A stretch of 64,000 nucleotides of DNA from Oscillospiraceae bacterium. Its GTDB lineage: Bacteria; Bacillota; Clostridia; Oscillospirales; Oscillospiraceae. The stretch spans positions 20,215 through 84,214 of the forward strand of contig CACYXE010000009.1 in NCBI GenBank assembly GCA_902778275.1, written 5' to 3'. Made by a program: the position numbers and the translations under genes. The notes beneath the pieces are model-generated. The model saw nothing but the letters and a program-made list of their open reading frames with translations. It was not told the origin of the DNA and did not search any database. Of this stretch, positions 7,991 through 16,612 are shown in pieces (positions within the stretch are counted from its first letter, which is position 1; each line of letters opens with the position of its first letter).

Positions 7991-10228
7991 TTATCCGTCC
8001 TTTTTCTGCATCTGTCTGGCCGCGATCATCGCCTGGCCAAGGGACAGGCCCTCGTCGTTGGCGGAAACGCGGCTGTGGTGCCAGGGCCGCAGGCCCTGTT
8101 CCCTTAGTTTGTCCGGCAGCCTGTGCATGATATACATGTTCTGGAAGCTGCCGCCGGAGAGCACCACGTCTTTCACGCCGGTCTTCCGGGCAATCTGCCC
8201 GGCCATATCGGCGGCCATCCGGATCAGCGTATTCATAAAGCGTGCCGCCAGGATGCCTGTCGGCACCCCCTGTTCCTTTTCGCTCACAATCTGCCGGATC
8301 ATGGGCCGCCAGTCAAAGCGCAGCGGCTCCCCCTCCAGCACCACGGGATAAGCGTCCTCGTCCTCTGCGGCCGCAGCCTCCAGCAGCACCGCGCCCTGGC
8401 CCTCATAGCTGGCCAGCGTCTTGATGCCCAGAATGGCGGCCACCCCGTCAAAGAGCCGTCCCATGCCGGAGGACAGCGGACAATTGAGCTTTGCCTGGAG
8501 CATGGTTTCGTACAGCGGGGCGTTTCTGATGGCAGAAACGCCGCAGCCGGCATCCCGCAGCAGGGCGAAAGCCACCCGGTCCAGCTCCTTCACCGCCCGG
8601 TCTCCTCCGATCAGCGGGATGGGCCGGATGCTGCCGCGCCGCTCAAAGCCCTCGTAGCCGCCCAGCAGGCACTCCCCGCCCCAGGTGGTTCCGTCGGTAC
8701 CATAGCCGGTACCGTCCCATATGAGACCGATGCAGGGTCCGTCCAGGTCGTTGTCCGCCATGCAGGCGGCCATGTGCGCGTGGTGATGCTGCACCTGCAG
8801 CAGGGGCAGGCCCTCCGCTTCCGCCCGATCCTGGGCATAGCGGGTGGACATATAGTCCGGATGCTGGTCGCAGACCAGCAGCTCCGGCCGGATATCGAAC
8901 AGACGCTGGAAATGGGCGATCTGCCGCTCATAATGCTCCAGCGTTTCCAGATTCTTCAGATCCCCAATGTGCTGGCTGGGAAACACATAATTGCCTTTTG
9001 TCAGGCAGAAGCTGGCCTTCTGCTCCGCACCGCAGGCCAGGATGCCGCTTTGCCCTTTCTCCACACGCACCGGGAAGGGTACGTAGCCGCGGGAGCGGCG
9101 GGCCGGATATTCTTTTCCGTCCAGCACCCAGCACAGGGAGTCGTCGCAGCGGGTCTGGATGTCCCGGTCATGCAGCAGGAAGCCCTCGGCGATGCCCTGC
9201 AGCTTTTCCAGCGCTTCCTCGTTGCGGTACATGATGGGCGTGTCGGACAGGTTGGCGCTGGTCATGACCAGCATGTCGATCCCATCCTCAAACAGCAGCG
9301 CATGCAGCGGAGTGTAAGGCAGCATCACGCCGATAAAACCGTTTTCGCTCAAGTGGGTCAGACCCGCTTCCCGCTTTTTTAGCAGCACGATAGGCCGCCG
9401 AAAGCCGCTTAGGATGGCTTCCTCCGCCGGGGTCACATTACAGATGCGCTTCGCCGTCTCCGCATCCCGGCACATGATGGCGAAGGGCTTCTCGTCACGC
9501 TGCTTGTTGCGCCGCAGCCGCGCCGTGACAGCGGGATCGTCGCAGCGGCAGGCCAGATGCATGCCGCCCAGGCCCTTGACCGCCAGGATCTTCCCGGCCT
9601 TCAGCCAGGCCTTTGCGGTCTCAATGGGGTCACCGGGCTGCTCTTCCCCCGCCGCGTCCAGCAGGAACACCCGCGGGCCGCAGACCGGGCAGCAGTCCGG
9701 CTGGGCATGATAGCGCCGGTTCTCAATATCGTGATATTCCCGTGCGCAGTCGGGACACATGGGGAAAGCCCCCATGGAGGTCCGCGCCCGGTCATAGGGT
9801 ACGTCTTTTACAATGGTAAAGCGGGGCCCGCAGTTGGTACAGTTGATAAAGGGATAGCGGTAACGCCGGTCCCCGGGGTCTCGCAGCTCCCGCAGGCAGT
9901 CGTCGCAGATGCAGATGTCCGGAGAAATCAGCGTATTGCGAAAGGCCTCCGTCTTGCTCTTTCGGATGGCGAAGCCCCGATAGCCGACGGTCTCCTCCAG
10001 ATAACGGGGCCGGATCTCCTCGATCACCGCCAGCTTCGGCGCCCGCACAGGCAAGGCCGCCGCAAAACTCTCCAGCGCCTGGCGCTCCCCTTCCAGCTCC
10101 AGCTCCACGCCGGAGGAGGTATTCTTGATATAGCCGTTCAAGCCATACTCGGTCACAAGCCGGTGCACGAAGGGGCGAAAACCCACGCCCTGCACGATGC
10201 CCCGTATTTCCATGTGCAGTCTTTTCAT
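7991..10228 (-). CDS. hypF: HypF, carbamoyltransferase
   Basis: HypF makes carbamoyl-adenylate from carbamoyl phosphate and transfers the carbamoyl group to HypE. From the N-terminus there is an acylphosphatase domain (GIVQGVGFRPFVHRL), two zinc fingers (CDDCLREL, CTNCGPRF, CPDCAREY, CPVCGPR at about residues 105-185), a YrdC-like domain (LKAGKILAVKGLGGMHLAC) and a Kae1-like C-terminal domain with HHHAHM and DGTGYG. About 745 residues, as expected. The start is placed at ATG 10228; a GTG six codons upstream (10246) is possible, but neither has a strong ribosome site. It is the first gene of the hyp-hydrogenase operon. Confidence 0.94.
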   Translation of the reverse strand: MKRLHMEIRGIVQGVGFRPFVHRLVTEYGLNGYIKNTSSGVELELEGERQALESFAAALPVRAPKLAVIEEIRPRYLEETVGYRGFAIRKSKTEAFRNTLISPDICICDDCLRELRDPGDRRYRYPFINCTNCGPRFTIVKDVPYDRARTSMGAFPMCPDCAREYHDIENRRYHAQPDCCPVCGPRVFLLDAAGEEQPGDPIETAKAWLKAGKILAVKGLGGMHLACRCDDPAVTARLRRNKQRDEKPFAIMCRDAETAKRICNVTPAEEAILSGFRRPIVLLKKREAGLTHLSENGFIGVMLPYTPLHALLFEDGIDMLVMTSANLSDTPIMYRNEEALEKLQGIAEGFLLHDRDIQTRCDDSLCWVLDGKEYPARRSRGYVPFPVRVEKGQSGILACGAEQKASFCLTKGNYVFPSQHIGDLKNLETLEHYERQIAHFQRLFDIRPELLVCDQHPDYMSTRYAQDRAEAEGLPLLQVQHHHAHMAACMADNDLDGPCIGLIWDGTGYGTDGTTWGGECLLGGYEGFERRGSIRPIPLIGGDRAVKELDRVAFALLRDAGCGVSAIRNAPLYETMLQAKLNCPLSSGMGRLFDGVAAILGIKTLASYEGQGAVLLEAAAAEDEDAYPVVLEGEPLRFDWRPMIRQIVSEKEQGVPTGILAARFMNTLIRMAADMAGQIARKTGVKDVVLSGGSFQNMYIMHRLPDKLREQGLRPWHHSRVSANDEGLSLGQAMIAARQMQKKDG

Positions 10229-10269
10229 GCCTGCCTGTCCCAACACTTGTTTGTTATTTGTCAGTCAAT

Positions 10270-10298
10270 ATTCTAATACGATTGTCCATCAAGCGCAA
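10270..10298 (-). promoter_or_regulatory. Candidate sigma-A promoter of the hyp-hydrogenase operon
   Basis: On the minus strand, TTGCGC (10293-10298) and TAGAAT (10270-10275) are separated by 17 bases, about 35-40 bases upstream of the hypF start. The sequence just downstream (10251-10268) contains TAACAA as one half of a weak Rex-like palindrome; this is only suggestive. Confidence 0.5.
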
Positions 10299-10439
10299 GG
10301 AAAATTTCAAAAAATCTCCATTTTATTTTTTAATACTATTCCTGCATTTTTATTATATTGCAGCAAGAGATGAATTGCAAGAATTGTAAAGAAAATGTCA
10401 GGTTTTTCTTCCGCCTTTTGGTCAGGCTGCACAGCTTGC

Positions 10440-10476
10440 ACAAAAAAACAGCCGCGGTCAATTGACCGCGGCCGTT
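10440..10476 (-). terminator. Rho-independent terminator of the symporter gene
   Basis: A hairpin with arms GCCGCGGTCA/TTGACCGCGGC followed on the minus strand by a run of seven T. It lies 40 bases past the stop of the sodium symporter gene. Confidence 0.85.
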
Positions 10477-10513
10477 CAGGAGTGCCAAGTATGTACTTGT
10501 TACATTAAAATGC

Positions 10514-12046
10514 TCAGGCTTCCTTCTTGCCCGCGGCAGCGACGACCCAGAACACCACCAGAGCCAGGACCGAAACGACGTACCAGATCACCTGGTTGCC
10601 GCCGAAGAAGTCGATCATCTGACCGGCCAGCACGAAGGCCATGACGATGGGGACTACGATGCGGATGCAGACCTTATAGAACTTCTTGAAGCCTTCGGAG
10701 GGATCGCCGTGGGCGACCTCATCCAGGACCAGATCGGGAGTCTTCTCCCAGCCGATCATCAGGGCCATCAGCATGGCACCGAGCGGCATGGCAATGCCTT
10801 CGGACCAGCAGTCAAAGAAGTCCAGGAAGCAGTCCAGGAAAGTGGGAACGGTGCTGATGCCCAGCAGGCTCGCCGGGCTGAAGTTCTCGCCCAGGCCGTC
10901 GGCCGCGACGATGACGGCGCCGACCAGGATCAGCAGGGATACGATCAGCACGCGCTGAGAACGGGTGTCATTTTCGCCCTTGGCCAGATCCTTGTCGATC
11001 CAGTGGGCGGCAATGGTCTCCATCAGGGAGATGGCAGAGGAGATGGCGGCGATCAGCACCAGCACATAGAAGATGACGCCGAACAGGGGGCCGACCTTGC
11101 CCATGTTGGAGAACACGTTCTGCAGGGTGATGAACAGCAGGCCGGGGCCGCGCAGGGTGATCTCACCGGGAGCCATGCCCTGGCTCAGGCCATAGGACAC
11201 AGCGGCGGGGATAACAGCGATACCGGCCATCAGCGCGATGAGGGTATCGGCCGCAACGATGATCACAGAGTTCTTGACCAGGTTTTCTTCCTTGCCCAGG
11301 TAGGAGCCATAGGTCAAGATGGCGCCCATGGCCAGGGACAGGGAGAAGAACATCTGGCCGCCGGCGGTGCCGAGAACGGTGACCAGGTCGGGAGCGGAAT
11401 CAATGAAGCCCGCCTTCACCGCATAGCCGGGGACGAACATGAACTTCAGGCCTTCCGAGGCATTGGGAAGGGTCAGGGAGCGGATAATGATGATGAGCAG
11501 CATCACAAACAGAGCGGGCATGCCGATCTTGTTGAACTTCTCGATGCCGCCGGAGACGCCGCCCTGCACGATCAGCATGCAGATGATCGTGAAGAGGATG
11601 GTGAACACCACGCAGCCGAAGGGGGTGGTCAGCATGGCGCCGAAAGCGCCGCCGCCGTCGAGGCCAACGCTGGCATTGCCAAAGCTCAGCTTGGTCATGT
11701 TCAGCGCGATGTACTGCAGGCAGTAGCCGCCCAGAACGGTGTAGAAGGTCATGATCAGATACGGGGCGATGGTGGCCAGCCAGCCGATCCATGCGAACTT
11801 CTTGGACACCTGCTTGTAGGCGTCAATGGGGCTCAGCTTGGTCTTACGGCCGACAGCCAGCTCGGACACCATGATGATCATGCCGACGAAGATCGCCAGC
11901 AGCAGATAGACGATCAAAAATGTGAAACCGCCGCTCTTGCCCATCTTGTAGGGGAAGCCCCAGATGTTGCCCAGGCCGACAGCCGAGCCGATGGCAGCAA
12001 GCAGAAAACCTAAGTTGCTGCCCCAGGAACTACGATTGTTTTCCAT
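10514..12046 (-). CDS. Sodium-dependent transporter, neurotransmitter:sodium symporter (SNF) family
   Basis: A 510-residue secondary transporter with the LeuT fold that imports an amino acid or related solute with Na+. The N-terminal SNLGFLLAAIGSAVGLGNIW is the family hallmark, where the unwound part of helix 1 binds substrate and sodium, and about 12 membrane segments follow. The start at 12046 is chosen because GGAGAG precedes it at correct spacing; an in-frame extension 31 codons upstream has no such support and an unlikely charged sequence. A decayed copy of the same gene lies just upstream, and the LysR gene beyond it is the likely regulator. The substrate is not predictable. Confidence 0.9.
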   Translation of the reverse strand: MENNRSSWGSNLGFLLAAIGSAVGLGNIWGFPYKMGKSGGFTFLIVYLLLAIFVGMIIMVSELAVGRKTKLSPIDAYKQVSKKFAWIGWLATIAPYLIMTFYTVLGGYCLQYIALNMTKLSFGNASVGLDGGGAFGAMLTTPFGCVVFTILFTIICMLIVQGGVSGGIEKFNKIGMPALFVMLLIIIIRSLTLPNASEGLKFMFVPGYAVKAGFIDSAPDLVTVLGTAGGQMFFSLSLAMGAILTYGSYLGKEENLVKNSVIIVAADTLIALMAGIAVIPAAVSYGLSQGMAPGEITLRGPGLLFITLQNVFSNMGKVGPLFGVIFYVLVLIAAISSAISLMETIAAHWIDKDLAKGENDTRSQRVLIVSLLILVGAVIVAADGLGENFSPASLLGISTVPTFLDCFLDFFDCWSEGIAMPLGAMLMALMIGWEKTPDLVLDEVAHGDPSEGFKKFYKVCIRIVVPIVMAFVLAGQMIDFFGGNQVIWYVVSVLALVVFWVVAAAGKKEA

Positions 12047-12225
12047 AAATACTCTCCTTCTCTTCGTTTTCTCAAGCCGCCAAATAAAAAAGCCCGGCTC
12101 CCATCCGATCTCTGCCGAAACCAAGCCGTGTCCTCTCACGCCGCGATTTCCGAAATCTGCCGGTTCAGTTTCCTGGCAACTTTCATGCTTATCTTAACAC
12201 GCTATCGGCGCTTTTCAAAGTGCGA

Positions 12226-12296
12226 CATTATTATACATGTAATTAATTTTTCTCATGAATGTCATTAAGCATAAGAAAGAGAAATATTTAACAAGT
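12226..12296. repeat. Duplicated promoter region, copy A
   Basis: About 70 bases closely resemble 12782-12853: both contain ACATTATTATA, then TTTTTCTCATG and ATAAGAAAGAGAAATAT. On the minus strand both carry a perfect TATAAT -10 box. Copy A drives the intact symporter; copy B lies between the decayed symporter and the LysR gene. The stretch 12047-12225 holds only the symporter leader. Confidence 0.7.
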
Positions 12297-12331
12297 TGAA
12301 GTGATGCGGTAGTTATACGAAAACAATATGG

Positions 12332-12357
12332 AAAAAGACCGCGTCCAAGGCGCGGTC
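12332..12357 (-). terminator. Terminator of the decayed symporter copy
   Basis: Arms GACCGCG/CGCGGTC are followed by five T on the minus strand. It is positioned as the original 3' end of the symporter remnant and resembles the terminator of the intact gene. Confidence 0.7.
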
Positions 12358-12399
12358 CTCAAAAGCAGGATCACGCTTGCGTTCTGCTTCAAATTCCGC

Positions 12400-12760
12400 T
12401 GTAACGGGGTCATAGAATGGCGATTCGTTTCAATGTGAAAGGAAATGTCTCCTGGAACCTCCTTACGAATCACCGTTCTTTTGCTTTGTATTGCCGCCCC
12501 AGAGGGATCGGAACGCAGACTTCCTTCCTGTGCCCATGGCGGCGAAGATCCGGAACACCGCCATGGCCAGGGGCTGGCGAAGAACAACTGGCCGCCGGCG
12601 GCGCCCGGGACAGCAACGGGGCCGGGAGAGGAATCGATGAAATCAGCCGATCCACGCAAATTTCCCGGAGAGCAGCTTGTAGTTTCGATGGCTGCTTTGC
12701 CTGGTCCTATGGACCGCGGCCGGCTCTTTCCCGTGATTTGATGAACAAATTGCAGCATTC
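12400..12760 (-). pseudogene. Remnant of a second SNF-family sodium symporter
   Basis: Short blocks on the minus strand match the neighbouring intact symporter, but in shifting frames: YKLLSGKFAWIG (intact: YKQVSKKFAWIG) is followed at once, in another frame, by DFIDSSPGPVAVPGAAGGQL (intact: GFIDSAPDLVTVLGTAGGQM), then LAMA in a third frame. The join removes the roughly 120 residues that separate these blocks in the intact protein. The sequence is therefore an internally deleted, frameshifted copy. Its upstream promoter region and downstream terminator are still recognisable. Confidence 0.75.
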
Positions 12761-12781
12761 CTCTTGCTTTTTTCCCAACTC

Positions 12782-12853
12782 TACATTATTATAGGAGCAA
12801 TTAGTTTTTCTCATGGATTAACACAAACATAAGAAAGAGAAATATACAACAAT
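12782..12853. repeat. Duplicated promoter region, copy B (LysR/symporter divergent region)
   Basis: Second copy of the region described at 12226-12296. Here it directly precedes the LysR start on the plus strand and the symporter remnant on the minus strand, which is probably the ancestral divergent arrangement. A LysR operator is expected inside it, but no clear T-N11-A palindrome was fixed by eye. Confidence 0.65.
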
Positions 12854-13760
12854 GGACATCAAAAAAATTGCCGCTTTGCTTACCGCCGTAGACCGGGGCA
12901 GTTTGACTGCCGCGGCGTCGGAGCTTGGTTATACCCAGTCCGGCCTGACCCATATGATGAATTCGCTTGAGGTGGAACTGGGTCTCAATCTGCTGGTCCG
13001 CAGCAAAAACGGCGTCCGCCTTTCCCCCGCCGGGCAGGAACTGCTGCCCATGATGCGCCAGCTCATGGACGCCTCCGTGGCTCTGGAGCAGAGCGCGGAA
13101 AAGCTCCGTCAGCGCAGCTTCTCCACCCTGCGGCTGGGGGCCTACAGCAGCGTGGCCCGGCAGTGGCTGCCCGCCATTCTGGCGGAGTTCCGCCGCCTCA
13201 GCCCGGACACGGACGTGACCATCGACGTGGGCGGCATACTTGATATCTACGACAAGCTCAAGAACGACCAGCTGGACTGCGCCATCGTCAGCTATAACGA
13301 GGCCATGTGCCAGGGGCTCAACTACGTGCCCCTGCGGGACGATCCTCTGGTGGCCATCCTGCCCGGGGATTTTGCCCAGGAGACCGTCGCATTTCCCGTG
13401 CGGGATTTCTCCGGCCGGGAATTCCTGATGCCCAACGCCGGCTTTGATCTGGACATCAACCCCATCTTCAACCAGGGGCGGGAGAAGGTGACGCCCCGCA
13501 TCCGCTATACCAACCTGGACGATCCGGCCATCGTCTCCATGGTGAGCCACGGTCTGGGTGTGAGCATCCTGTCCGACCTGGTCATGCAGGACATGACCGA
13601 GCCGGTGCTGTCCGTACCCCTGGATCCGCCGGCCTTCCGCCGTCTGGGCATCGCCACCAGCGAGAGGCGGCAAAGCGATAAAAATATCCGGCGCTTTATC
13701 AAGTGCGCTCAGTCCGTGATCCGCGATATGTATCAGCAGGAAGCGGCTCGTATCGGCTGA
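12852..13760 (+). CDS. LysR-family transcriptional regulator
   Basis: A 302-residue regulator. The N-terminal winged helix-turn-helix (residues about 3-62, with GSLTAAASELGYTQSGLTHM and RSKNGVRLSPAGQELL) binds DNA. The rest is a periplasmic-binding-protein-like effector domain (from about residue 90). It is divergent to the symporter remnant and to the intact symporter beyond, so it probably controls that transporter. No ligand can be inferred. The ribosome site is weak. Confidence 0.92.
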   Translation: MDIKKIAALLTAVDRGSLTAAASELGYTQSGLTHMMNSLEVELGLNLLVRSKNGVRLSPAGQELLPMMRQLMDASVALEQSAEKLRQRSFSTLRLGAYSSVARQWLPAILAEFRRLSPDTDVTIDVGGILDIYDKLKNDQLDCAIVSYNEAMCQGLNYVPLRDDPLVAILPGDFAQETVAFPVRDFSGREFLMPNAGFDLDINPIFNQGREKVTPRIRYTNLDDPAIVSMVSHGLGVSILSDLVMQDMTEPVLSVPLDPPAFRRLGIATSERRQSDKNIRRFIKCAQSVIRDMYQQEAARIG

Positions 13761-13775
13761 AGCCCGGAATGAGGC

Positions 13776-13806
13776 AAAGAGCAGGAGGAGCTCCCCCCTG
13801 CTCTTT
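13776..13806 (+). terminator. Hairpin after the LysR gene
   Basis: Perfect arms AAAGAGCAGG/CCTGCTCTTT, 15 bases after the LysR stop. The T-run is short, so termination strength is uncertain. Confidence 0.6.
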
Positions 13807-13807
13807 C

Positions 13808-13945
13808 TCATTTCCAGCTTCCGCTGATCCCATCCGGGGCGGATGGTCGCTCCCGCCCGCTTCCGTCGTTCTCCCGGTCCCCCGCCCGGCAGTCATGCCC
13901 ATCAGGCACCGGGGCAGGCGCGCGTTCTTTTCGCTTCTTTGTCAT
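13808..13945 (-). CDS. Possible small charged protein (45 residues)
   Basis: A short frame starts with MTKKRKERAPAPVPDG, right after the spoVAC stop on the same strand. GGAGGG lies a few bases upstream of its ATG. It is hydrophilic, rich in Arg, Asp, Gly and Pro, with no recognisable domain. It could be a small spore protein co-transcribed with spoVAC or a chance frame; its end touches the hairpin after the LysR gene. Confidence 0.3.
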   Translation of the reverse strand: MTKKRKERAPAPVPDGHDCRAGDRENDGSGRERPSAPDGISGSWK

Positions 13946-13958
13946 GCCATCCCTCCTC

Positions 13959-14402
13959 TCAGCCGCAGCCCAGCAGCACCAGCAGCAGGCCGTAAACCAC
14001 GCTGGCGCTGATGCCGTACACGATGACCGGCCCGGCGATCACGAACATCTTGGCCGCCGTCCCGGTGATAAGGCCCTCGGTCTTGAATTCCAGCGCGGGG
14101 GCCGCCACAGAGTTGGCAAAGCCCGTGATCGGCACCAGAGTCCCCGCTCCCGCCACCCGGGCGATATCATCATAGATCCCGAGACCTGTCAGAGCCGCGC
14201 CGATGAATACCATCGATATGGATTCCGCCGTGCCCGCCGCCTGGGCTTCCAGCCCCATACGGGTGTACAGGTTCAAAAAGAACTGGCCCAGGCAGCAGAT
14301 CACCCCGCCGATCCAGAAGGCGTTGAGCAGGTTTTTCTTTACCGGCGAGCGGGGCGCGTGCCGCTGCGCATACTGCCGGTATTCCTCATTTGTCATCCGC
14401 AT
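13959..14402 (-). CDS. spoVAC: SpoVAC, dipicolinic-acid channel component
   Basis: SpoVAC is a membrane protein of the SpoVA machinery that moves calcium dipicolinate into the forespore. The 147-residue protein has the family features: a hydrophilic N-terminus with RHAPRSPVKKNLLNAF, then hydrophobic segments with GLGIYDDIARVAGAGTLVPI and GFANSVAAPALEFKTEGL. Upstream on the minus strand, ACATG and CATTATA 18 bases apart resemble a forespore sigma-F/sigma-G promoter (inference). The usual partners spoVAD and spoVAE are not adjacent. Confidence 0.9.
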   Translation of the reverse strand: MRMTNEEYRQYAQRHAPRSPVKKNLLNAFWIGGVICCLGQFFLNLYTRMGLEAQAAGTAESISMVFIGAALTGLGIYDDIARVAGAGTLVPITGFANSVAAPALEFKTEGLITGTAAKMFVIAGPVIVYGISASVVYGLLLVLLGCG

Positions 14403-14467
14403 TGCATCCTCACCTTTCCATCCAATAGTATCTTCCCGATTCCGCCGGATATTCGAAAAAATAGTCC

Positions 14468-14496
14468 TTGACTTTGCCTGGTATCTGCATTATAAT
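14468..14496 (+). promoter_or_regulatory. Promoter of tRNA-Ser(GGA)
   Basis: TTGACT (14468-14473) and TATAAT (14491-14496) with 17-base spacing, 43 bases upstream of the tRNA. Confidence 0.8.
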
Positions 14497-14539
14497 GTCC
14501 AAGCTGACAATTGAACATGTCGTTTTCTTGAGCAAATAC

Positions 14540-14631
14540 GGAGATGTCGCGTAGTTGGTCGAGCGCGCACGATTGGAAATCGTGTAGGGGTCAAAAGCTC
14601 CTCGAGAGTTCGAATCTCTCCATCTCCGCCA
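14540..14631 (+). tRNA. tRNA-Ser (anticodon GGA)
   Basis: A 92-base class II tRNA. The acceptor arms GGAGATG/CATCTCC pair, the anticodon stem CGATT..AATCG encloses GGA, there is a long variable arm, the T-loop is GTTCGAATC, and the CCA end is encoded. It serves UCC/UCU codons. Its last 21 bases are repeated exactly at 16882-16902. Confidence 0.95.
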
Positions 14632-14634
14632 TAT

Positions 14635-14676
14635 TAGCACGGTAATTTTGATAGAATTGCCGTGCTATATTTTTTC
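14635..14676 (+). terminator. Terminator of tRNA-Ser(GGA)
   Basis: Arms TAGCACGGTAA/TTGCCGTGCTA around a TTTGATAGA-like loop, then a T-run. The same loop occurs in the terminator at 16903-16946, where the outer stem bases differ but still pair. Confidence 0.85.
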
Positions 14677-14819
14677 GCCTACATAGCGCTCAAAAGCAAG
14701 CTATAATCTCACATTTTGCAACAATTGATATCCAAATACAAAAATCATGCCGCTACGGAGTTGTTTCCGCAGCGTTTTTTTGCTTTTTCGGGTATTCCCG
14801 GCACCCCTCTCTCGGACAA

Positions 14820-14890
14820 ATCGTTCTCACAGATCGGTATCGTTCAATTTGAGGGGTATCGTTCTCACAGAGAGTAATCGTTCAATTTGA
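14820..14890. repeat. Two 33-bp direct repeats upstream of the restriction-modification genes
   Basis: Copies at 14820-14852 and 14858-14890 both begin ATCGTTCTCACAGA and end TCGTTCAATTTGA, with a 38-base period. They lie in the gap 14677-14983, otherwise without a gene apart from a GC hairpin near 14752-14780. Multiple short end repeats are typical of IS21-type termini, but no transposase is present, so this identity is a guess. Confidence 0.5.
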
Positions 14891-14983
14891 TACAATGGAT
14901 ACTGTCTGCGGATGCTATCCTTGTGTTTGAGTTGCTAATATGATAGAATATTTTTCAGAAATACGGTAGGAGGTCATTATTCA

Positions 14984-15721
14984 ATGAATGCAATAAGAAT
15001 ACCTCATGACTTAGATGAACGCATTGCAACTGCAATCGAATTCTTTTGGACAACACGAAATGGACAAATATTTCGCCAAACCCAATCCGGAATCCATGAT
15101 CAGGGAAACCGGGGCGCAGTAACGGGCGGAAAGCAATTAGACGGATTCGTTGAGCTGATCAAAGATGTTCTAGTATTAAACGGCGTACCAGATGATAAAA
15201 TATTCATTGATAGCGACCTTGAATTACCCGGGTATTACAGGCCAAACAAAAAATGGGATCTTCTTGTAGTTGATAATAATGAACTTGTAATAGCAATTGA
15301 GTTTAAGAGCCAAGTTGGCCCGTCCTTTGGAAACAATTTTAACAATCGCACTGAAGAAGCTATGGGAAGTGCGCTCGACATATGGACCGCGTATCGAGAA
15401 GGGGTGTTTGGATCTCAAAAAGCACCTTGGTTAGGATACTTTATGGTTTTAGAAGATTGCACAAAATCGAATGAATCCGTAAGGGTTCGATCTCCGCATT
15501 TCCCTGTACTGCAGGAGTTTGTGGACGCATCGTATAAAGAGCGATATGAGATTTTTTGCAAAAAACTCGTTTTAGAACGGCAGTACAGTGCAGCCTGTTT
15601 TACGACAACGAGTGTCTCACCCAGAGGAATCAACTTTGAATTTCCAAAAGAGGAACTGTCATGCAGAGAGTTTATTGTTTCCATGCTGTGGGCAGCAATT
15701 TCTCATTTTGGTAGGGAGTAA
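14984..15721 (+). CDS. PaeR7I/XhoI-family type II restriction endonuclease
   Basis: Probably cleaves CTCGAG or a related hexamer. The 245-residue length equals the family length. Characteristic blocks are present: DQGNRGAVTGGKQLDGFV (39-56), the PD-(D/E)xK-type core with Asp92, Glu106 and Lys108 in EFKSQVGPSFGNNFNNRTEE, and the C-terminal region with YEIFCKKLVLERQY. The gene is clearly more AT-rich than its surroundings and lies between a tRNA-Ser gene and a copy of that tRNA's 3' end, so it was probably acquired horizontally. The methyltransferase starts six bases after its stop. Confidence 0.9.
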   Translation: MNAIRIPHDLDERIATAIEFFWTTRNGQIFRQTQSGIHDQGNRGAVTGGKQLDGFVELIKDVLVLNGVPDDKIFIDSDLELPGYYRPNKKWDLLVVDNNELVIAIEFKSQVGPSFGNNFNNRTEEAMGSALDIWTAYREGVFGSQKAPWLGYFMVLEDCTKSNESVRVRSPHFPVLQEFVDASYKERYEIFCKKLVLERQYSAACFTTTSVSPRGINFEFPKEELSCREFIVSMLWAAISHFGRE

Positions 15722-15726
15722 TAAAA

Positions 15727-16587
15727 ATGACACAGCATGTTTTATACCATGCAGATGCACGAGACCTATCTTTTGTTAAGGACAATAGCGTTCATCTAAT
15801 ACTAACGTCTCCGCCATATTTTAATTTGAAAGAATATCGAAAAGGCCGAAACCAATTAGGGATAATTAATGATTATCAACAGTTTATAGATGAATTGGAA
15901 AAAGTATGGAGAGAGTGCTATAGAGTCCTTGTACCGGGCGGACGAATTGTATGCGTTGTGGGCGATGTTTGCCTTTCCCGAAGAGCATATGGGCGACACG
16001 TTGTAATGCCATTACATTCAGATATTGTGGTGTCTTGTAGAAAAATAGGATTTGATAATCTTAATCCTATTTTATGGCACAAGATATCAAATGCATCTTT
16101 TGAGGCAAACACAAATAGTTCCATTCTAGGTAAACCCTTTGAACCTAATGCAATAATTAAAAATGATATTGAGTACATACTGATGGAACGTAAACCAGGA
16201 GGCTATAGGAAGCCAACGACGAATCAGCGTGAGGGAAGCCGAATCGAAAAAGAAGATTTCTTGCAATGGTTCAGTCAGATATGGGAATTACCTGGCGCAT
16301 CTACAAAGAATGGGCATCCAGCTCCTTTCCCATTGGAATTGGCAACCCGTCTTGTCAAAATGTTTTCGTTTGTTGATGATGTTGTTCTTGACCCTTTTTT
16401 GGGAAGTGGTACTACTATGCTCGCAGCCATTAACACTGGTAGAAATAGTATCGGAGTAGAAACAGAGGAATACTACTGTCAGTCATCTTTGCGCAGGTTG
16501 GACTCTGCAAAAAGTTTATTCTCCGATTTCAAACTATCCTATGTCGACGTTTCTCACGAGATGGATTCCTCTTTTGAAAGAAACTGA
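15727..16587 (+). CDS. Type II DNA methyltransferase, beta class (TSPPY)
   Basis: The partner that protects host DNA. In this 286-residue enzyme the catalytic motif IV, TSPPY (27-31), comes first and the AdoMet-binding motif I, DPFLGSGTT (about 222-230), is near the C-terminus: the beta-class order. TSPPY is commonest in N4-cytosine and some N6-adenine methyltransferases. The well-known PaeR7I and XhoI methyltransferases are larger adenine enzymes with NPPY-type motifs, so this pairing is unusual. It is AT-rich like the endonuclease gene, with which it probably forms an operon. Confidence 0.9.
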   Translation: MTQHVLYHADARDLSFVKDNSVHLILTSPPYFNLKEYRKGRNQLGIINDYQQFIDELEKVWRECYRVLVPGGRIVCVVGDVCLSRRAYGRHVVMPLHSDIVVSCRKIGFDNLNPILWHKISNASFEANTNSSILGKPFEPNAIIKNDIEYILMERKPGGYRKPTTNQREGSRIEKEDFLQWFSQIWELPGASTKNGHPAPFPLELATRLVKMFSFVDDVVLDPFLGSGTTMLAAINTGRNSIGVETEEYYCQSSLRRLDSAKSLFSDFKLSYVDVSHEMDSSFERN

Positions 16588-16612
16588 CGTTCTGAGGCCA
16601 AATCTTTCACTT

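Noticed and set aside
10251-10268. Possible Rex operator upstream of hypF
   Set aside because: One half-site (TAACAA on the minus strand) is good but the other is poor, and the position alone does not justify a call.
14410-14640. Minus-strand frame with RDSNSRGAFDPYTISN across tRNA-Ser(GGA)
   Set aside because: It is the antisense translation of the tRNA, a common artefact; the frames at 16612-17034 and 50497-50727 have the same origin.
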